From: Sphingobacteriaceae bacterium
GTDB taxonomy: Bacteria > Bacteroidota > Bacteroidia > B-17B0 > Aurantibacillaceae
Length of the DNA: 64,000 nucleotides
Direction of reading: 5' to 3'
NCBI GenBank assembly: GCA_016705695.1
Contig: JADJLA010000005.1
Location: 192,246 to 256,245, forward strand
The notes beneath the pieces are model-generated. The model was given only the letters and a program-made list of their open reading frames with translations. It did not search any database and was not told where the DNA came from. The number at the start of each line of letters is the position of its first letter. The first letter of the stretch is position 1. A program made the translations under genes and the position numbers. Below, in pieces: positions 16,408 to 25,911 of the stretch.

Positions 16408-18942
16408 ATGAAATCAACTTTACAGATCCTTATCCTTCTTGTCCTAATGTCTTCGAATGCATTATTTGGTCAAATGCCTGGTGGTGGCAATCAAAAAGAC
16501 ATGCTTAAAATGATGAAAGACATCAAAGGGCGTGTGTATGGAAAAGTAATTGATGCCAAAACAAAAAAGCCGGTTGAGTTTGCTTCAGTTGTGTTATTAT
16601 GGTACAATAAAGATAGTGCCATTGCAGGCGGGTTTACCGAAGATAATGGTGATTTTAATTTAGAAGGACTTCCTGCCATGGGAGGTTTTAGATTACGCGT
16701 AACGCAAGTAGGTTACAAAACCTTTGAGCAAAAAGTTTATATACAAGCGCCGCAAAAGCTAGAACAAGATCTTGGAAACTTAGCGATGGAGATCGATCCA
16801 AAATTATTGAACGAAGTTGAAGTAGTTGCTGAGAAAGCAACATTTCAAATGAGTGTAGATAGAAAAGTATACAATGTAGAAAAGGACCTTTCGGTAAGAG
16901 GTGGAACAGGTTTGGATGTATTAAAGAATGTGCCAACCATTACAGTTGATGGCGATGGAAACGCAACACTTCGTGAAAAATCGGTACAAATATTTATTGA
17001 TGGAAGACCAACTACTTTAACCATGGCGCAAATTCCGGCTGATGCTATTGAGCGTGTGGAAGTGATCTCGAATCCAAGTGCCAAATTTGCAGCCGATGCA
17101 AGTGGCGGCATCATTAATATTGTTTTAAAGAAAAGTAAAAAGCCCGGTTACAATGGAATGTTGATGGGTTATGCAGGAACACAGGATAAATACGGCATCA
17201 CCGGAAATATAAACGTGAAAGAAAACCCCTTCAATATTTCGTTGATGTATTCATTAAATGCAACCCAAACAGGTACAACTTTTGGATACACCGACCGCAC
17301 TGATTATAATTACATCACTCCCGGAAACACGCTTGATTACAGGCTTGACAATAGCACACTTTCAAGAAATCGTTTTCAATTTGCAAGAGGAAGTGTTGAT
17401 TACAATATCAATAACCGAAATAATATTGGCATCTCTTACAACTTTGTAAGTGGTTATTTTCATTCGGATGATAAACAGAATTTTTCTTCGCTGGATAATT
17501 CAGGAGCAATAAATGCATGGGGTTTTAGAAAAAACTTGAATATTGGTGGTTTTACAAATCACACGGCGCAACTTACCTATCGTAAAACATACCCTACTGC
17601 CAATAAAGAATTAACTGCAGATATCAGTTATAACCAAGGTGGCGGTCCTGCAACATTTACATTCAACACGTATAATTCTGCAAGCATTGCCGGTTCAGTT
17701 TACGATTTTGCTCCCGTTGTTTCAACAAATAAGGGTTTGTCGGGTAACTCTATGTACACAGCACAATTAGATTTTACAAACCCTTATGCCGATAATAAAA
17801 AAGTAGAGGCAGGTATGCGATTGTATCGCAAGTGGTCAACGTTTGACAATAATATTCAGGTTCAAGGTCCAACAGGCGATTTTATAAAAGACACCACGCA
17901 AAGCAGCAGTTATTCAATTGATGACATGATCAATGCTGCTTATATTACTTATACAGGAAAAGCATTTTGGGATATTGGTTTTCAAGGTGGCTTACGTTTT
18001 GAACAAACGTATTATGCGGGTAAATTATTAGACAAGAATATTTCATTCAACTATAATTATCCAAGTAATAAAGATAATATCCTCTTTGCTTTTTTCCCTT
18101 CTGTGTTCCTCTCTAAAAAAATTGGCACAAAACACGAATTTCAATTTAATGTAAGTCGTAAGATCGAACGTCCTAATTTCTTTCAAGCAATGCCATTTGT
18201 TTTTTATAGCGATGCAAGAAATTATAGGATAGGTAATCCTGCTTTAAAACCTGAATTGATCAATATCAGCGAAGTGAATTATAATAATGTTTTCAAAAAA
18301 GGGAATTTTCTTTCATCAGCATACGTTCGTTATCATCAACAACCTATTTCAAATTATTTGTATCAATCGCCCGGCAATGCGAGTGTAACAGTTAATACGT
18401 TCGCTAATGGTAGAGATCAATGGCGTTATGGTTTTGAGAATACCTTGCGTGTTAACTGGACCAAAAAATTCACAACTACACTTAACGCCGATGTGTTTTA
18501 TGTGTATTTGAATAGCGGCATTATTGATGGACAACCCGAAACTGTTTCGCAAGGCTGGAGTTATAAGGGTAAAGTAGGATTAAATTATACCTTACCTTGG
18601 AGTTTACAATTGCAGGTGAATGGAAATTACGAAGCACCAAAAGCTATATTGAATGGCCAATCACGTGAGCTATATTTTATGGATGTGAGTTTGAATAAAA
18701 TGGTGAATATGAAATGGATCTTTAATTTAACCCTAAGCGATGCATTTAATACAAAACAACACGGATATTATATTTCTACAGACACTTATTATCAGGAAGC
18801 AACCCGTAGAAGAGAATCGCGATTCTTAAGATTTACGATCACTTATCTTTTCGGAAAATTTGATACCTCGATATTCAAAAAAATGGGTAAAAAAGGCGGC
18901 GGTGGCTCCGATATGGGCGGCCAGGGCGGCGATGGATTTTAA
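16408..18942 (+). CDS. TonB-dependent receptor, outer-membrane beta-barrel family
   Basis: 844 residues from the ATG at 16408, which gives a proper signal peptide (MKSTLQILILLVLMSSNALFGQ); the frame upstream to 16258 runs through repeat DNA. Residues about 40-130 are a carboxypeptidase-regulatory-like domain ('GKVIDAKTKKPVEFASVVLL', 'GDFNLEGLPAMGGFRLRV'). A plug follows at about 150-235 ('LDVLKNVPTITVDGDGNATLR', 'QIFIDGRPT', 'AIERVEVISNPSAKFAADASG'). The rest is a barrel ending 'FLRFTITYLFGKF' plus a Gly-rich tail 'GKKGGGGSDMGGQGGDGF'. Probably imports a large ligand using one of the TonB systems at 28-32 kb. Substrate unknown; no SusD partner. Confidence 0.85.
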   Translation: MKSTLQILILLVLMSSNALFGQMPGGGNQKDMLKMMKDIKGRVYGKVIDAKTKKPVEFASVVLLWYNKDSAIAGGFTEDNGDFNLEGLPAMGGFRLRVTQVGYKTFEQKVYIQAPQKLEQDLGNLAMEIDPKLLNEVEVVAEKATFQMSVDRKVYNVEKDLSVRGGTGLDVLKNVPTITVDGDGNATLREKSVQIFIDGRPTTLTMAQIPADAIERVEVISNPSAKFAADASGGIINIVLKKSKKPGYNGMLMGYAGTQDKYGITGNINVKENPFNISLMYSLNATQTGTTFGYTDRTDYNYITPGNTLDYRLDNSTLSRNRFQFARGSVDYNINNRNNIGISYNFVSGYFHSDDKQNFSSLDNSGAINAWGFRKNLNIGGFTNHTAQLTYRKTYPTANKELTADISYNQGGGPATFTFNTYNSASIAGSVYDFAPVVSTNKGLSGNSMYTAQLDFTNPYADNKKVEAGMRLYRKWSTFDNNIQVQGPTGDFIKDTTQSSSYSIDDMINAAYITYTGKAFWDIGFQGGLRFEQTYYAGKLLDKNISFNYNYPSNKDNILFAFFPSVFLSKKIGTKHEFQFNVSRKIERPNFFQAMPFVFYSDARNYRIGNPALKPELINISEVNYNNVFKKGNFLSSAYVRYHQQPISNYLYQSPGNASVTVNTFANGRDQWRYGFENTLRVNWTKKFTTTLNADVFYVYLNSGIIDGQPETVSQGWSYKGKVGLNYTLPWSLQLQVNGNYEAPKAILNGQSRELYFMDVSLNKMVNMKWIFNLTLSDAFNTKQHGYYISTDTYYQEATRRRESRFLRFTITYLFGKFDTSIFKKMGKKGGGGSDMGGQGGDGF

Positions 18943-18986
18943 TTGAAAAACTTTTACGCAGCTACACTGCTTTGCTTGTTTTTTTA

Positions 18987-19126
18987 GCCACGAATTGCAC
19001 TAATTTACACTAATCTATATGTAATCAGATTTCACTAATCTGTGTGTATTGATCAAACACAGCTTGCGCATAGATTGGTGCAATTTTTGTAAAGCCAGAT
19101 TAGTGAAAATTAGTGTAATTCGTGGC
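18987..19126. repeat. Inverted-repeat element, GCCACGAATTACAC family
   Basis: 30-bp arms 18987-19016 and 19097-19126 match at 28 of 30 positions (start GCCACGAATTGCACTAATTT). The middle contains AGATTTCACTAATCT, a further partial copy. A second family member is at 26080-26172, and a related GCCACGGAGG form is at 30741-30887. The gap of about 300 bp after the receptor gene holds only this element. Confidence 0.8.
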
Positions 19127-19241
19127 AAAACACCTTAACTCGGCGTAGCCGAGGCTGCAAGGTTGCGATTTAACACTTTATTTTTCAATTAACCATCAAA
19201 AGGGCATGAAAATTGTATTTTAGCCAGTACTATAATTTACC

Positions 19242-20189
19242 ATGCGCGCAAAAATCTCTATAAGATCACTCGTTACTTTTGTTTTAGTTGCGAATTGGAG
19301 CACAGCTCAAAATTGCAAGCTCGATCTAACTCCTGTTACGCCGGATATTTTGGTGATCAATAAAATAAAGGAGATCAAGGTTTATAAAACAGATGCGAGT
19401 GGAAACAAACTCAATTACGAGCATTTTTATATTGACGAGAATGGCGGATGCAACAAACAATTATTTTATGTGGATGCTTCCAAAAGTAGTGAGCCTATTA
19501 TAAGTGAATGCACGTTTGATAAGAAAACTAACTGTAGTACATTTTCAAAGCGCCTGAAAGCAAATGGCGTTGAAAAAAGTTTATTGAAGGATGAAGAGTA
19601 TTATGATGATAATGGTAAGCTTATAAAAAAAATAACTGTGGAAGGTGATGAGATCATTCAAAAGACAATTCATACGTTTGATCAAAAAAATGGAAATGAG
19701 GATAAACGTTATTATAAGATCTCTGTAAAAGAGAACGATACACTTACAAAAGTGGTGAACATTAAAACGACAAAAAAGCATTTGTATTACTTAATAAATA
19801 AAACCGCCAATGGCTATGATACCGAACGAAGTGAAACCACATTTGATACGCCAGTGTCGGGTACTGTAAAAGTTTATAGAAACGATAAATTGATCAATCA
19901 ATACGAATTTGGAAAGGATAAAAAGCAAAAAAGCCAGGATATAGAAGAAATAAATTATGGTTTACCACATGCTGAAACATCATTTAAAAAAGTGTATACC
20001 AACGATGATAAAACATTTGCGCCCGCAAAAGATGTTGAGAATTGTAAATACCTTGTGATGGTTAAAAGAGGCACAAGCGATGTAACAACTTCATTAGTTT
20101 ACGATAAGAAAACCTCGCTTTTACTTAAAGAGATAAATGCGCATAACGGTAAAACTCTTGAGGGCAAAGAATACGAATACGTGAAATAG
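19242..20189 (+). CDS. Hypothetical secreted protein
   Basis: 315 residues. A signal peptide spans about 1-23 (ending NWSTAQ), after which the chain starts NCKLDL. The mature part is rich in Lys, Asp and Thr and consists of short beta segments such as 'KIKEIKVYKTDASGN', 'DEEYYDDNGKLIKKITV' and 'TVKVYRNDKLINQYEFGKD'. This wording ('Y.DNGKLI') recalls the repetitive strands of secreted Bacteroidota proteins with RHS- or MORN-like repeats, but I do not recognise a family. Three cysteines lie in the first 100 residues. Convergent with ruvC, the stops being 3 bp apart. Confidence 0.7.
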   Translation: MRAKISIRSLVTFVLVANWSTAQNCKLDLTPVTPDILVINKIKEIKVYKTDASGNKLNYEHFYIDENGGCNKQLFYVDASKSSEPIISECTFDKKTNCSTFSKRLKANGVEKSLLKDEEYYDDNGKLIKKITVEGDEIIQKTIHTFDQKNGNEDKRYYKISVKENDTLTKVVNIKTTKKHLYYLINKTANGYDTERSETTFDTPVSGTVKVYRNDKLINQYEFGKDKKQKSQDIEEINYGLPHAETSFKKVYTNDDKTFAPAKDVENCKYLVMVKRGTSDVTTSLVYDKKTSLLLKEINAHNGKTLEGKEYEYVK

Positions 20190-20192
20190 ATC

Positions 20193-20750
20193 TTAAGCTT
20201 TTCGTTTTGGATTATCATTTACAAAAGCCTTCCAACTTCCGTAATTTTTTTTGGCCCCTGAAACTCCGGGCTTATTTTGAAAATGGTGACAAACCGCCGC
20301 GCCCAAAGCGTCCGTAGCATCCAAATATTGTTTTTCGGTATCAATTCCTAACATTTGTTTTAGCATGGCCGCCACTTGTTCCTTACTGGCATTTCCGTTT
20401 CCGGTAATTGACATTTTTATTTTTTTAGGCGAATATTCGGTGATGGGAATATTTTTGCTAAGTGCAGCAGCAATGGCAACGCCCTGAGCTCTTCCTAGTT
20501 TAAGCATACTTTGCACGTTCTTTCCAAAAAACGGCGCTTCAATGGCTAATTCATCGGGTTTGTATTCGTCAATAATACCTATCATGCGTTCAAATATCTT
20601 TTTTAAACGCAGGGCGTGATCATCATATTTATCTAACTTAATAACACCAATGCTCAATGGTTTTATCTTGTTATCAATAATATGTATCAAACCGTATCCC
20701 ATCACAATTGTGCCAGGGTCAATACCTAATATTATCTTATCTTTGGTCAA
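20193..20750 (-). CDS. ruvC: Crossover junction endodeoxyribonuclease RuvC
   Basis: 185 residues. RuvC resolves Holliday junctions together with RuvAB. The acidic catalytic residues are visible: D in 'ILGIDPGTIVMGYG' at the N-terminus, E in 'LAIEAPFFGKN' at about 70, and D residues in 'YLDATDALGAAVCHH' near 140-150. The 'KKIKMSITGNGNASKEQVAAM' stretch is also typical. The divergent neighbour at 20779 starts 28 bp away. Confidence 0.95.
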   Translation of the reverse strand: MTKDKIILGIDPGTIVMGYGLIHIIDNKIKPLSIGVIKLDKYDDHALRLKKIFERMIGIIDEYKPDELAIEAPFFGKNVQSMLKLGRAQGVAIAAALSKNIPITEYSPKKIKMSITGNGNASKEQVAAMLKQMLGIDTEKQYLDATDALGAAVCHHFQNKPGVSGAKKNYGSWKAFVNDNPKRKA

Positions 20751-20778
20751 TGCAAACGCAATTTACAAATAAGCGATC

Positions 20779-21759
20779 TTGAAAAGCAATAAACTTATAG
20801 GTGTTTTTTTAAAACTTATTATTGGTCTTGCCAGTTTTGCCATTATTTATTGGCGCATTGAAAAGGAATTTACTTCCGAGAATATTGGTATTCTTGTGAA
20901 TGCGATCACCAATAGCAAAGGACTTTTATTGATCGCCGCGAGCATACTTTTGTTTCCTATAAATTGGGGTATTGAGGGTTATAAATGGATGTTGATCACA
21001 TCTCAGATCCAAAAAATAAATTATGCAACTGCAACTAAGGCGGTTTATGCCGGGATCTGCGTAGGTAATTTAGCCCCCGGAAGAGCAACCGAATTTTTGG
21101 CTAAGATCCATTTTTTTAAACCGGAAAATAGAATAAGCATCACGGTATTGCATTTTGTGAATGGCATGTTTCAATTATCCATTACCGTTTTGTTTGGTTT
21201 GCTTGCCTTGTTGTTGCGGTCAAATGCATCAGCCGATAATGATGAATTGCTAAAAACAGTTTCTATTATTTTGTCGACTGTGGTGATGTTAGGATTTGTT
21301 TTGGCCTTATTCAACATTAATAAATTAATGAATTGGTTATACAAGCGATTTAGCAAGAACAGCTCGGCCGAAGCGGTTCACATAAGCTGGGGAAATGGTT
21401 TATTGGTGAAGTTGTTCTTTTTTTCGTTTGTGCGTTACATGGTTTTCTCACTACAATTTGTTTTGTTGATGCACGTGTTCAATGTTCAAGCAAATTATGT
21501 GTATCTCTTCACAGGCATTTATATCTACTTTTTATTTACTACCATCATTCCCATGTTCAGCATTATTGAAGCCGCTGTACGCACAGCTATTGCTTTGGTT
21601 GTATTTTCTGATCTTGGCTTATCAAACGCGTCGTTAGCTGTAGTTGCTATCTTGCTTTGGCTGATCAATATTGTTTTTCCAAGTATAGTGGGATACATTG
21701 TTTTATTGCGCGAAAATTTAAGTTTATCCTCCTTTACATTTAAGAAGAAAGCAAAGTGA
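20779..21759 (+). CDS. LPG-synthase TM / flippase-like integral membrane protein
   Basis: 326 residues with about 8 hydrophobic segments. The N-terminal part includes 'LIIGLASFAIIYWRIEKEF', and the family motif region 'VYAGICVGNLAPGRATEFLAKI' (the N..PGR.GE-like core of the UPF0104 / lysylphosphatidylglycerol-synthase TM family) lies near residues 89-110. Members are thought to flip lipids or aminoacyl-lipids in the inner membrane. It begins with TTG at 20779, and its stop overlaps the GTG start of the GT2 gene by four bases, indicating translational coupling. The pair may make and move a glycolipid. Confidence 0.8.
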   Translation: MKSNKLIGVFLKLIIGLASFAIIYWRIEKEFTSENIGILVNAITNSKGLLLIAASILLFPINWGIEGYKWMLITSQIQKINYATATKAVYAGICVGNLAPGRATEFLAKIHFFKPENRISITVLHFVNGMFQLSITVLFGLLALLLRSNASADNDELLKTVSIILSTVVMLGFVLALFNINKLMNWLYKRFSKNSSAEAVHISWGNGLLVKLFFFSFVRYMVFSLQFVLLMHVFNVQANYVYLFTGIYIYFLFTTIIPMFSIIEAAVRTAIALVVFSDLGLSNASLAVVAILLWLINIVFPSIVGYIVLLRENLSLSSFTFKKKAK

Positions 21760-22856
21760 TATTTGTTGTTATCATATCTTTTTATGTTGTAATGCTTTTA
21801 TTGGTAATGGAGGGTTTTGTATTGCATCCAAATGACACCAAGTGTGAAGACCAGAAGCAAAAAATTTCGGTGGTCATTGCAGCACGAAACGAGGAAGGAA
21901 AAATAAGGCAATGTATTTCTTCTATCATTGATCAAGATTTTCCAAAACAACTTTTGGAAATAATTATTGTAGATGATGCTAGCACAGATAATACATTTAA
22001 GGAAGCCGCCGAAGTATTAAGTAGTTCAGGAATAGAACATCGCTTGATCCAAAACCAGCAACATCTCGGAAAAAAGCAAAGTTTAAAATTAGCCATCGAG
22101 CAAAGCAATTCGGAAATACTAATTTGTCGCGATGCAGATACAGTTACAGTTTCCAATAATTGGCTTTCGAGTATCGTAAACTATATGACAGTAACTAAAA
22201 AGGAATTTGTTATTTGTCCCATCGCTATTGACCACAAAAAAGGAATTTTGAGTTCGCTGCAAGAAACAGAGATGGCTATTCTTTCTTTGTTCACTATTTC
22301 GTCGGCATATTTTAATACTCCATTTTTAGCTAATGGCGCAAATCTCGCTTTCACAAAAAAATTATTTTATGCTACCGGAGCATACCAAGAACATCTTCAT
22401 ATTGCTTCGGGCGATGATATTTTTTTCCTTGAAAAGGTGAAACGGATGGATGTAAACAAAATAGGGTATTTAAAAAATACGGACGCAATTGTATATACTT
22501 ATCCCGAAAAACGCCTTTCAGGGCTGATCCATCAAAAGATCCGTTGGTCGTCTAAACTCTTCAAAAACCCTAGCGTAATTAATTGGCTTTCAGCCCTAAT
22601 AATCAGCGTGAGCAATTTTGCATGGATTGGAGCCCTATTTTATGCCATTTTTAACCCCCAAAATTTACCTGTAAGCCTATTTTTTGTCCTTTCTAAGTTG
22701 CTAATTGACATTTTGTTAGTATTTTTAGCTTCCAGTTTTATAAAGGTTAAAACAGGGGCATTAATGGTAGCTGTAATGGCGCTTATTTACCCATTTTATG
22801 CTTCGCTTATTGCCATTTTAACCGTTTTTGTAAAGCCTAAATGGAAAAATAACTAA
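21756..22856 (+). CDS. Glycosyltransferase family 2, membrane-associated
   Basis: 366 residues. A single N-terminal TM is followed by a GT-A domain: 'ISVVIAARNEEGKIRQCI' at about 32-49, 'IIIVDDASTDNTF' at about 67-79, then 'LICRDADTV' (DxD-like) and 'GDDIFFLEK' with 'QKIRWSSK' (the Q..RW motif of processive or polyprenyl-type GT2 enzymes). Three C-terminal TM segments follow. The start is a GTG overlapping the preceding stop. It is coupled to the flippase-like gene upstream and directly joined to the permease gene downstream (stop TAA, next base GTG). Confidence 0.88.
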   Translation: MIFVVIISFYVVMLLLVMEGFVLHPNDTKCEDQKQKISVVIAARNEEGKIRQCISSIIDQDFPKQLLEIIIVDDASTDNTFKEAAEVLSSSGIEHRLIQNQQHLGKKQSLKLAIEQSNSEILICRDADTVTVSNNWLSSIVNYMTVTKKEFVICPIAIDHKKGILSSLQETEMAILSLFTISSAYFNTPFLANGANLAFTKKLFYATGAYQEHLHIASGDDIFFLEKVKRMDVNKIGYLKNTDAIVYTYPEKRLSGLIHQKIRWSSKLFKNPSVINWLSALIISVSNFAWIGALFYAIFNPQNLPVSLFFVLSKLLIDILLVFLASSFIKVKTGALMVAVMALIYPFYASLIAILTVFVKPKWKNN

Positions 22857-24119
22857 GTGTTTTTTAGAAAGAAAAATAGAGAGCTTCAGTCTGAGTCATT
22901 AAGTGCCGAAACATGGCGCCGATTTAAAAAGCAAAAGCTTTCGATGTTAGGACTGTTCATCATTTTCTTTGCATGCGTCATTTCTATCTTAGGTTATCTT
23001 ATTACTCCCGATCCAAGTCCATTTGCCAATAATCAAAAACCAGAATTACACACAAAGCCTCCAGGGTTTGTAGTGGATATGATGAAGGTAAAAAAGAATC
23101 AAGAGCCTGATCATACCGGTTGGTTTGAAACGATGGTATTTGGAAAGCAAGATGAGTATACCACAATTCCAATTTACGATTTTGATTATGATGCTCACAA
23201 CAGTGTGATCATTGAAGAATATACAGGAAGCAGACCAAATGCCGGAACAAAAATAAAATATGATCTGGTGGACGTTATTTATGCAGTTGATTCAAAAAAG
23301 GCCTATTTGTATGATACCTTAAAGAAAAGTGTTTCTTTTTATGAAATAGGAAATCCAAATAAGATCGTGAAATCTGTTGAAACGCTGAGAACCGAATTTG
23401 AGGCCAAGAACGTTGAAAAGAAAAAGTATTATTTAGGAACCGATATCATTGGTCGCGATCTATTAAGTCGTTTGATGATAGGAACACGTATTAGTTTAAG
23501 TGTTGGTTTAGTATCGGTTATCATCTCTTTATTTATTGGAATTTTTCTGGGTGCTGTTGCGGGATATTATCGTGGAACTATTGATGCAATGATCATGTGG
23601 TTGATAAATGTTGTTTGGAGTATCCCAACTTTATTATTGGTAATTGCGATCACTTTAGTTCTAGGAAAGGGAATTGTGCAAGTATTTATTGCGGTTGGTT
23701 TAACCATGTGGGTTGAGGTAGCGCGTGTTGTGCGCGGACAAATATTAAGTATTCGCGAAAAAGAATTTGTTGACGCGGGTAGGGCATTAGGTTTTAGAAA
23801 TATGCGTATCATCACACGCCACGTATTATCAAATGTAATGGGCCCTGTGGTTGTAATGGCCGCAAGTAATTTTGCCGCTGCTATTTTAACCGAGGCTGGT
23901 TTAAGTTTCTTAGGAATTGGCGCGCAACCTCCTGTACCTTCATGGGGCGAGATGAGTAATGCGCACTACGGCTATATACTTTTAGGAAAAGCGTATTTGG
24001 CTATTGTGCCTGGTATAGCCACTGCTATTCTGGTATTATCGTTCATGCTTGTGGGTAATGGTTTACGCGATGCATTGGATACTCGCAATTTGGACGACCA
24101 GCCTTTATCGGCTAGTTAA
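22857..24119 (+). CDS. OppC/DppC-type ABC transporter permease
   Basis: 420 residues starting at GTG 22857 with no spacer after the GT2 stop. The N-terminal 'SAETWRRFKKQKLSMLGLFII' is the OppC-type start and carries TM1. A long insert of about 130 residues (about 60-190) lies between TM1 and the conserved core and should be periplasmic. The core 'YYLGTDIIGRDLLSRLMIGTRISLSVG' leads into five TM segments and the permease EAA loop ('DAGRALGFRNMRIITRHVLSNVMGPVVV'). The end is 'NGLRDALDTRNLDD'. Such permeases import peptides or nickel. The partner permease, ATPase and binding protein are not nearby. Confidence 0.88.
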   Translation: MFFRKKNRELQSESLSAETWRRFKKQKLSMLGLFIIFFACVISILGYLITPDPSPFANNQKPELHTKPPGFVVDMMKVKKNQEPDHTGWFETMVFGKQDEYTTIPIYDFDYDAHNSVIIEEYTGSRPNAGTKIKYDLVDVIYAVDSKKAYLYDTLKKSVSFYEIGNPNKIVKSVETLRTEFEAKNVEKKKYYLGTDIIGRDLLSRLMIGTRISLSVGLVSVIISLFIGIFLGAVAGYYRGTIDAMIMWLINVVWSIPTLLLVIAITLVLGKGIVQVFIAVGLTMWVEVARVVRGQILSIREKEFVDAGRALGFRNMRIITRHVLSNVMGPVVVMAASNFAAAILTEAGLSFLGIGAQPPVPSWGEMSNAHYGYILLGKAYLAIVPGIATAILVLSFMLVGNGLRDALDTRNLDDQPLSAS

Positions 24120-24871
24120 GACTTTTCACTGTAGATCTTCTTTATAAATTGACTGGCGAATACAAAATCGTAAAGCTCCTTGTTGTTTGTTTTTAAGATC
24201 TCATCTTTTGTTCCAGTCCACCAATTTTGCCCTTTATGAATGAACATCACATTCTCTCCGATCTCCATTACACTATTCATATCGTGCGTAATAATAACCG
24301 TGGTAATATTGAATTCTGCAGTGATATCATGAATGAGTTCGTCAATAACAATAGATGTTTTAGGATCTAGGCCTGAGTTAGGCTCATCGCAAAATAAATA
24401 ATTAGGACTATTAGAAATAGCTCTTGCTAAAGCCGCCCTTTTTTTCATACCGCCGCTGAGCTCCGAAGGATACAATGCGTTCTTATCAACTAGCTTTACT
24501 TTTTCCAAACAAAAATTCACACGATCAATTTTTTCGGCTTCAGTTAATTCGGTGAACATATCCAAAGGAAATCTCACATTCTGCTCTAAGGTCATTGAAT
24601 CAAATAGTGCCCCGCCTTGAAACAACATTCCAATTTCTTTTCGAACACCTTGTTTTTCTTTTTCGGCAAGCGCTGTAAAATCACGACCATCATAAAGTAC
24701 CGCGCCACTGTTTGGCTGATGTAATCCTACCATCACTTTAAGCAAGGTAGTTTTACCCGATCCGCTTTCTCCGATCACTAAATTGGTTTTGCCTTCGTAA
24801 AATTTGAACGAAACATTCTCAACAACATTTCGGTCGCCAAAACTTTTGGTTATGTTCTGTAGTTCGATCAT
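24116..24871 (-). CDS. mlaF: ABC transporter ATP-binding protein, MlaF-type
   Basis: 251 residues with all ABC ATPase motifs: Walker A 'GESGSGKTTLLKV' at about 34-46, Q-loop 'LFQGGALFDSMT', signature 'LSGGMKKRAALARAI', Walker B 'YLFCDEPNSGLD' and H-loop 'IITHDMNS'. The 'QGGALFDS' and 'LSGGMKKR' forms are characteristic of the MlaF/Ttg2A subgroup, which powers phospholipid traffic between the inner and outer membranes. It overlaps mlaE by 4 bp and is translationally coupled to it. Its own stop overlaps the OppC-type permease tail by 4 bp on the opposite strand. Confidence 0.88.
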   Translation of the reverse strand: MIELQNITKSFGDRNVVENVSFKFYEGKTNLVIGESGSGKTTLLKVMVGLHQPNSGAVLYDGRDFTALAEKEKQGVRKEIGMLFQGGALFDSMTLEQNVRFPLDMFTELTEAEKIDRVNFCLEKVKLVDKNALYPSELSGGMKKRAALARAISNSPNYLFCDEPNSGLDPKTSIVIDELIHDITAEFNITTVIITHDMNSVMEIGENVMFIHKGQNWWTGTKDEILKTNNKELYDFVFASQFIKKIYSEKS

Positions 24872-25608
24872 ACCAGCATTATTTGGGTAATAATTAAATT
24901 AGCCACCAAAATAAGTATGCTATTATAAACAACAGATTTTGTACTTGCTTGCCCAACTTCTAAGGCACCGCCGGCTGTATAATATCCGTGATAAGCCGAA
25001 ACCGATGTAATAATAAAAGCAAAGATCACAGTTTTTGTAAGTGAATAATAAACGTTGAATGGAATGAAGAACGATTGAATTCCGTAAATATATTCATACG
25101 ATGTACAAGCACCCGAAACCACGCCCATGAGATAACCACCAAATATTCCCAAGAACATGCTTATGATAATTAAAAACGGATTGATGAACATGGCTCCAAT
25201 TACTTTTGGAAGAATTAAATAACTGGCAGAATTAATGCCCATGATCTCGAGCGCGTCTATTTGTTCGCTAATACGCATAGTGCCAATTTCGGAAGCGATG
25301 TTAGACCCAACCTTTCCGGCTAAGATCAAACTAATGATGGTTGGAGAGAATTCAAGAACGATAGATTCGCGTGTTCCTAAACCAACAGCATACAAAGGAA
25401 TAAAAGGACTTGTAAAATTATAAGCCGACTGAATTGTAATTACTCCACCCATGAAAACAGAAATGATGGCAATAAGTCCAAGTGAACCTGTGCCAAGACT
25501 GTTTATCTCATAAATGATCTGACGGAAATATATGGAGAATTTTTCAGGCTTGCTGAAAACTCTTGCCAATAACAAAAAGTAACGACCCAAATGAAAAAAT
25601 AGTTTCAT
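24868..25608 (-). CDS. mlaE: MlaE-family lipid ABC transporter permease
   Basis: 246 residues with about 6 hydrophobic segments. Family signatures seen are 'FMGGVITIQSAYNF', 'GLGTRESIVLEFSPTIISLILAGKVGSNIASEIGTMRISEQIDALEIMGINS' (the MlaE core, quoted here only as positions about 75-125) and 'GGALEVGQASTKSVV' at the end. Paired with mlaF by a 4-bp overlap, it forms the inner-membrane part of a retrograde phospholipid transporter. No mlaD (MCE-domain) gene follows in the window, though it is often next to mlaEF. Confidence 0.88.
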   Translation of the reverse strand: MKLFFHLGRYFLLLARVFSKPEKFSIYFRQIIYEINSLGTGSLGLIAIISVFMGGVITIQSAYNFTSPFIPLYAVGLGTRESIVLEFSPTIISLILAGKVGSNIASEIGTMRISEQIDALEIMGINSASYLILPKVIGAMFINPFLIIISMFLGIFGGYLMGVVSGACTSYEYIYGIQSFFIPFNVYYSLTKTVIFAFIITSVSAYHGYYTAGGALEVGQASTKSVVYNSILILVANLIITQIMLV

Positions 25609-25738
25609 GTTTAGAAAACGTGTTCTTTAATAAAGTATCTAAATTCACCTTTTAACATTATACAATAACAAATTTAATCAGTCTCATTTTGTCAAATCAA
25701 AAATACTAAAAATTTAGCGTATATTTATATCCTAATTT

Positions 25739-25864
25739 ATGGCCAATAAACCCCTCTATTTCCTTTGTGTAGCCTTGGTTTGCTGCATTTTAGTGTTTCA
25801 GGCGTGTTCTTCTACTAAAAAGAACAAATGCGATTCTTGTCCCGGATTTAGTCGCGGGCATTAA
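25739..25864 (+). CDS. Tiny cysteine-rich lipoprotein (41 aa)
   Basis: 41 residues from the ATG at 25739. A hydrophobic signal segment (YFLCVALVCCILVFQAC) ends in a lipobox-like LVFQAC with C23 as the likely lipidated residue. The mature peptide is only about 19 residues: SSTKKNKCDSCPGFSRGH, with a CxxC pair. A second tiny protein with the same plan (lipobox, then NKCNSC) starts 47 bp downstream. Such tandem 'KC.SCP' mini-lipoproteins recur in Bacteroidota as far as I recall; function unknown. Support comes from the lipobox plus the repeated design, not from length. Confidence 0.6.
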   Translation: MANKPLYFLCVALVCCILVFQACSSTKKNKCDSCPGFSRGH

Positions 25865-25911
25865 GGAATTGCACCATTTGCCCTCTTCCCGTATTTTCAT
25901 TAAATTTGAGT

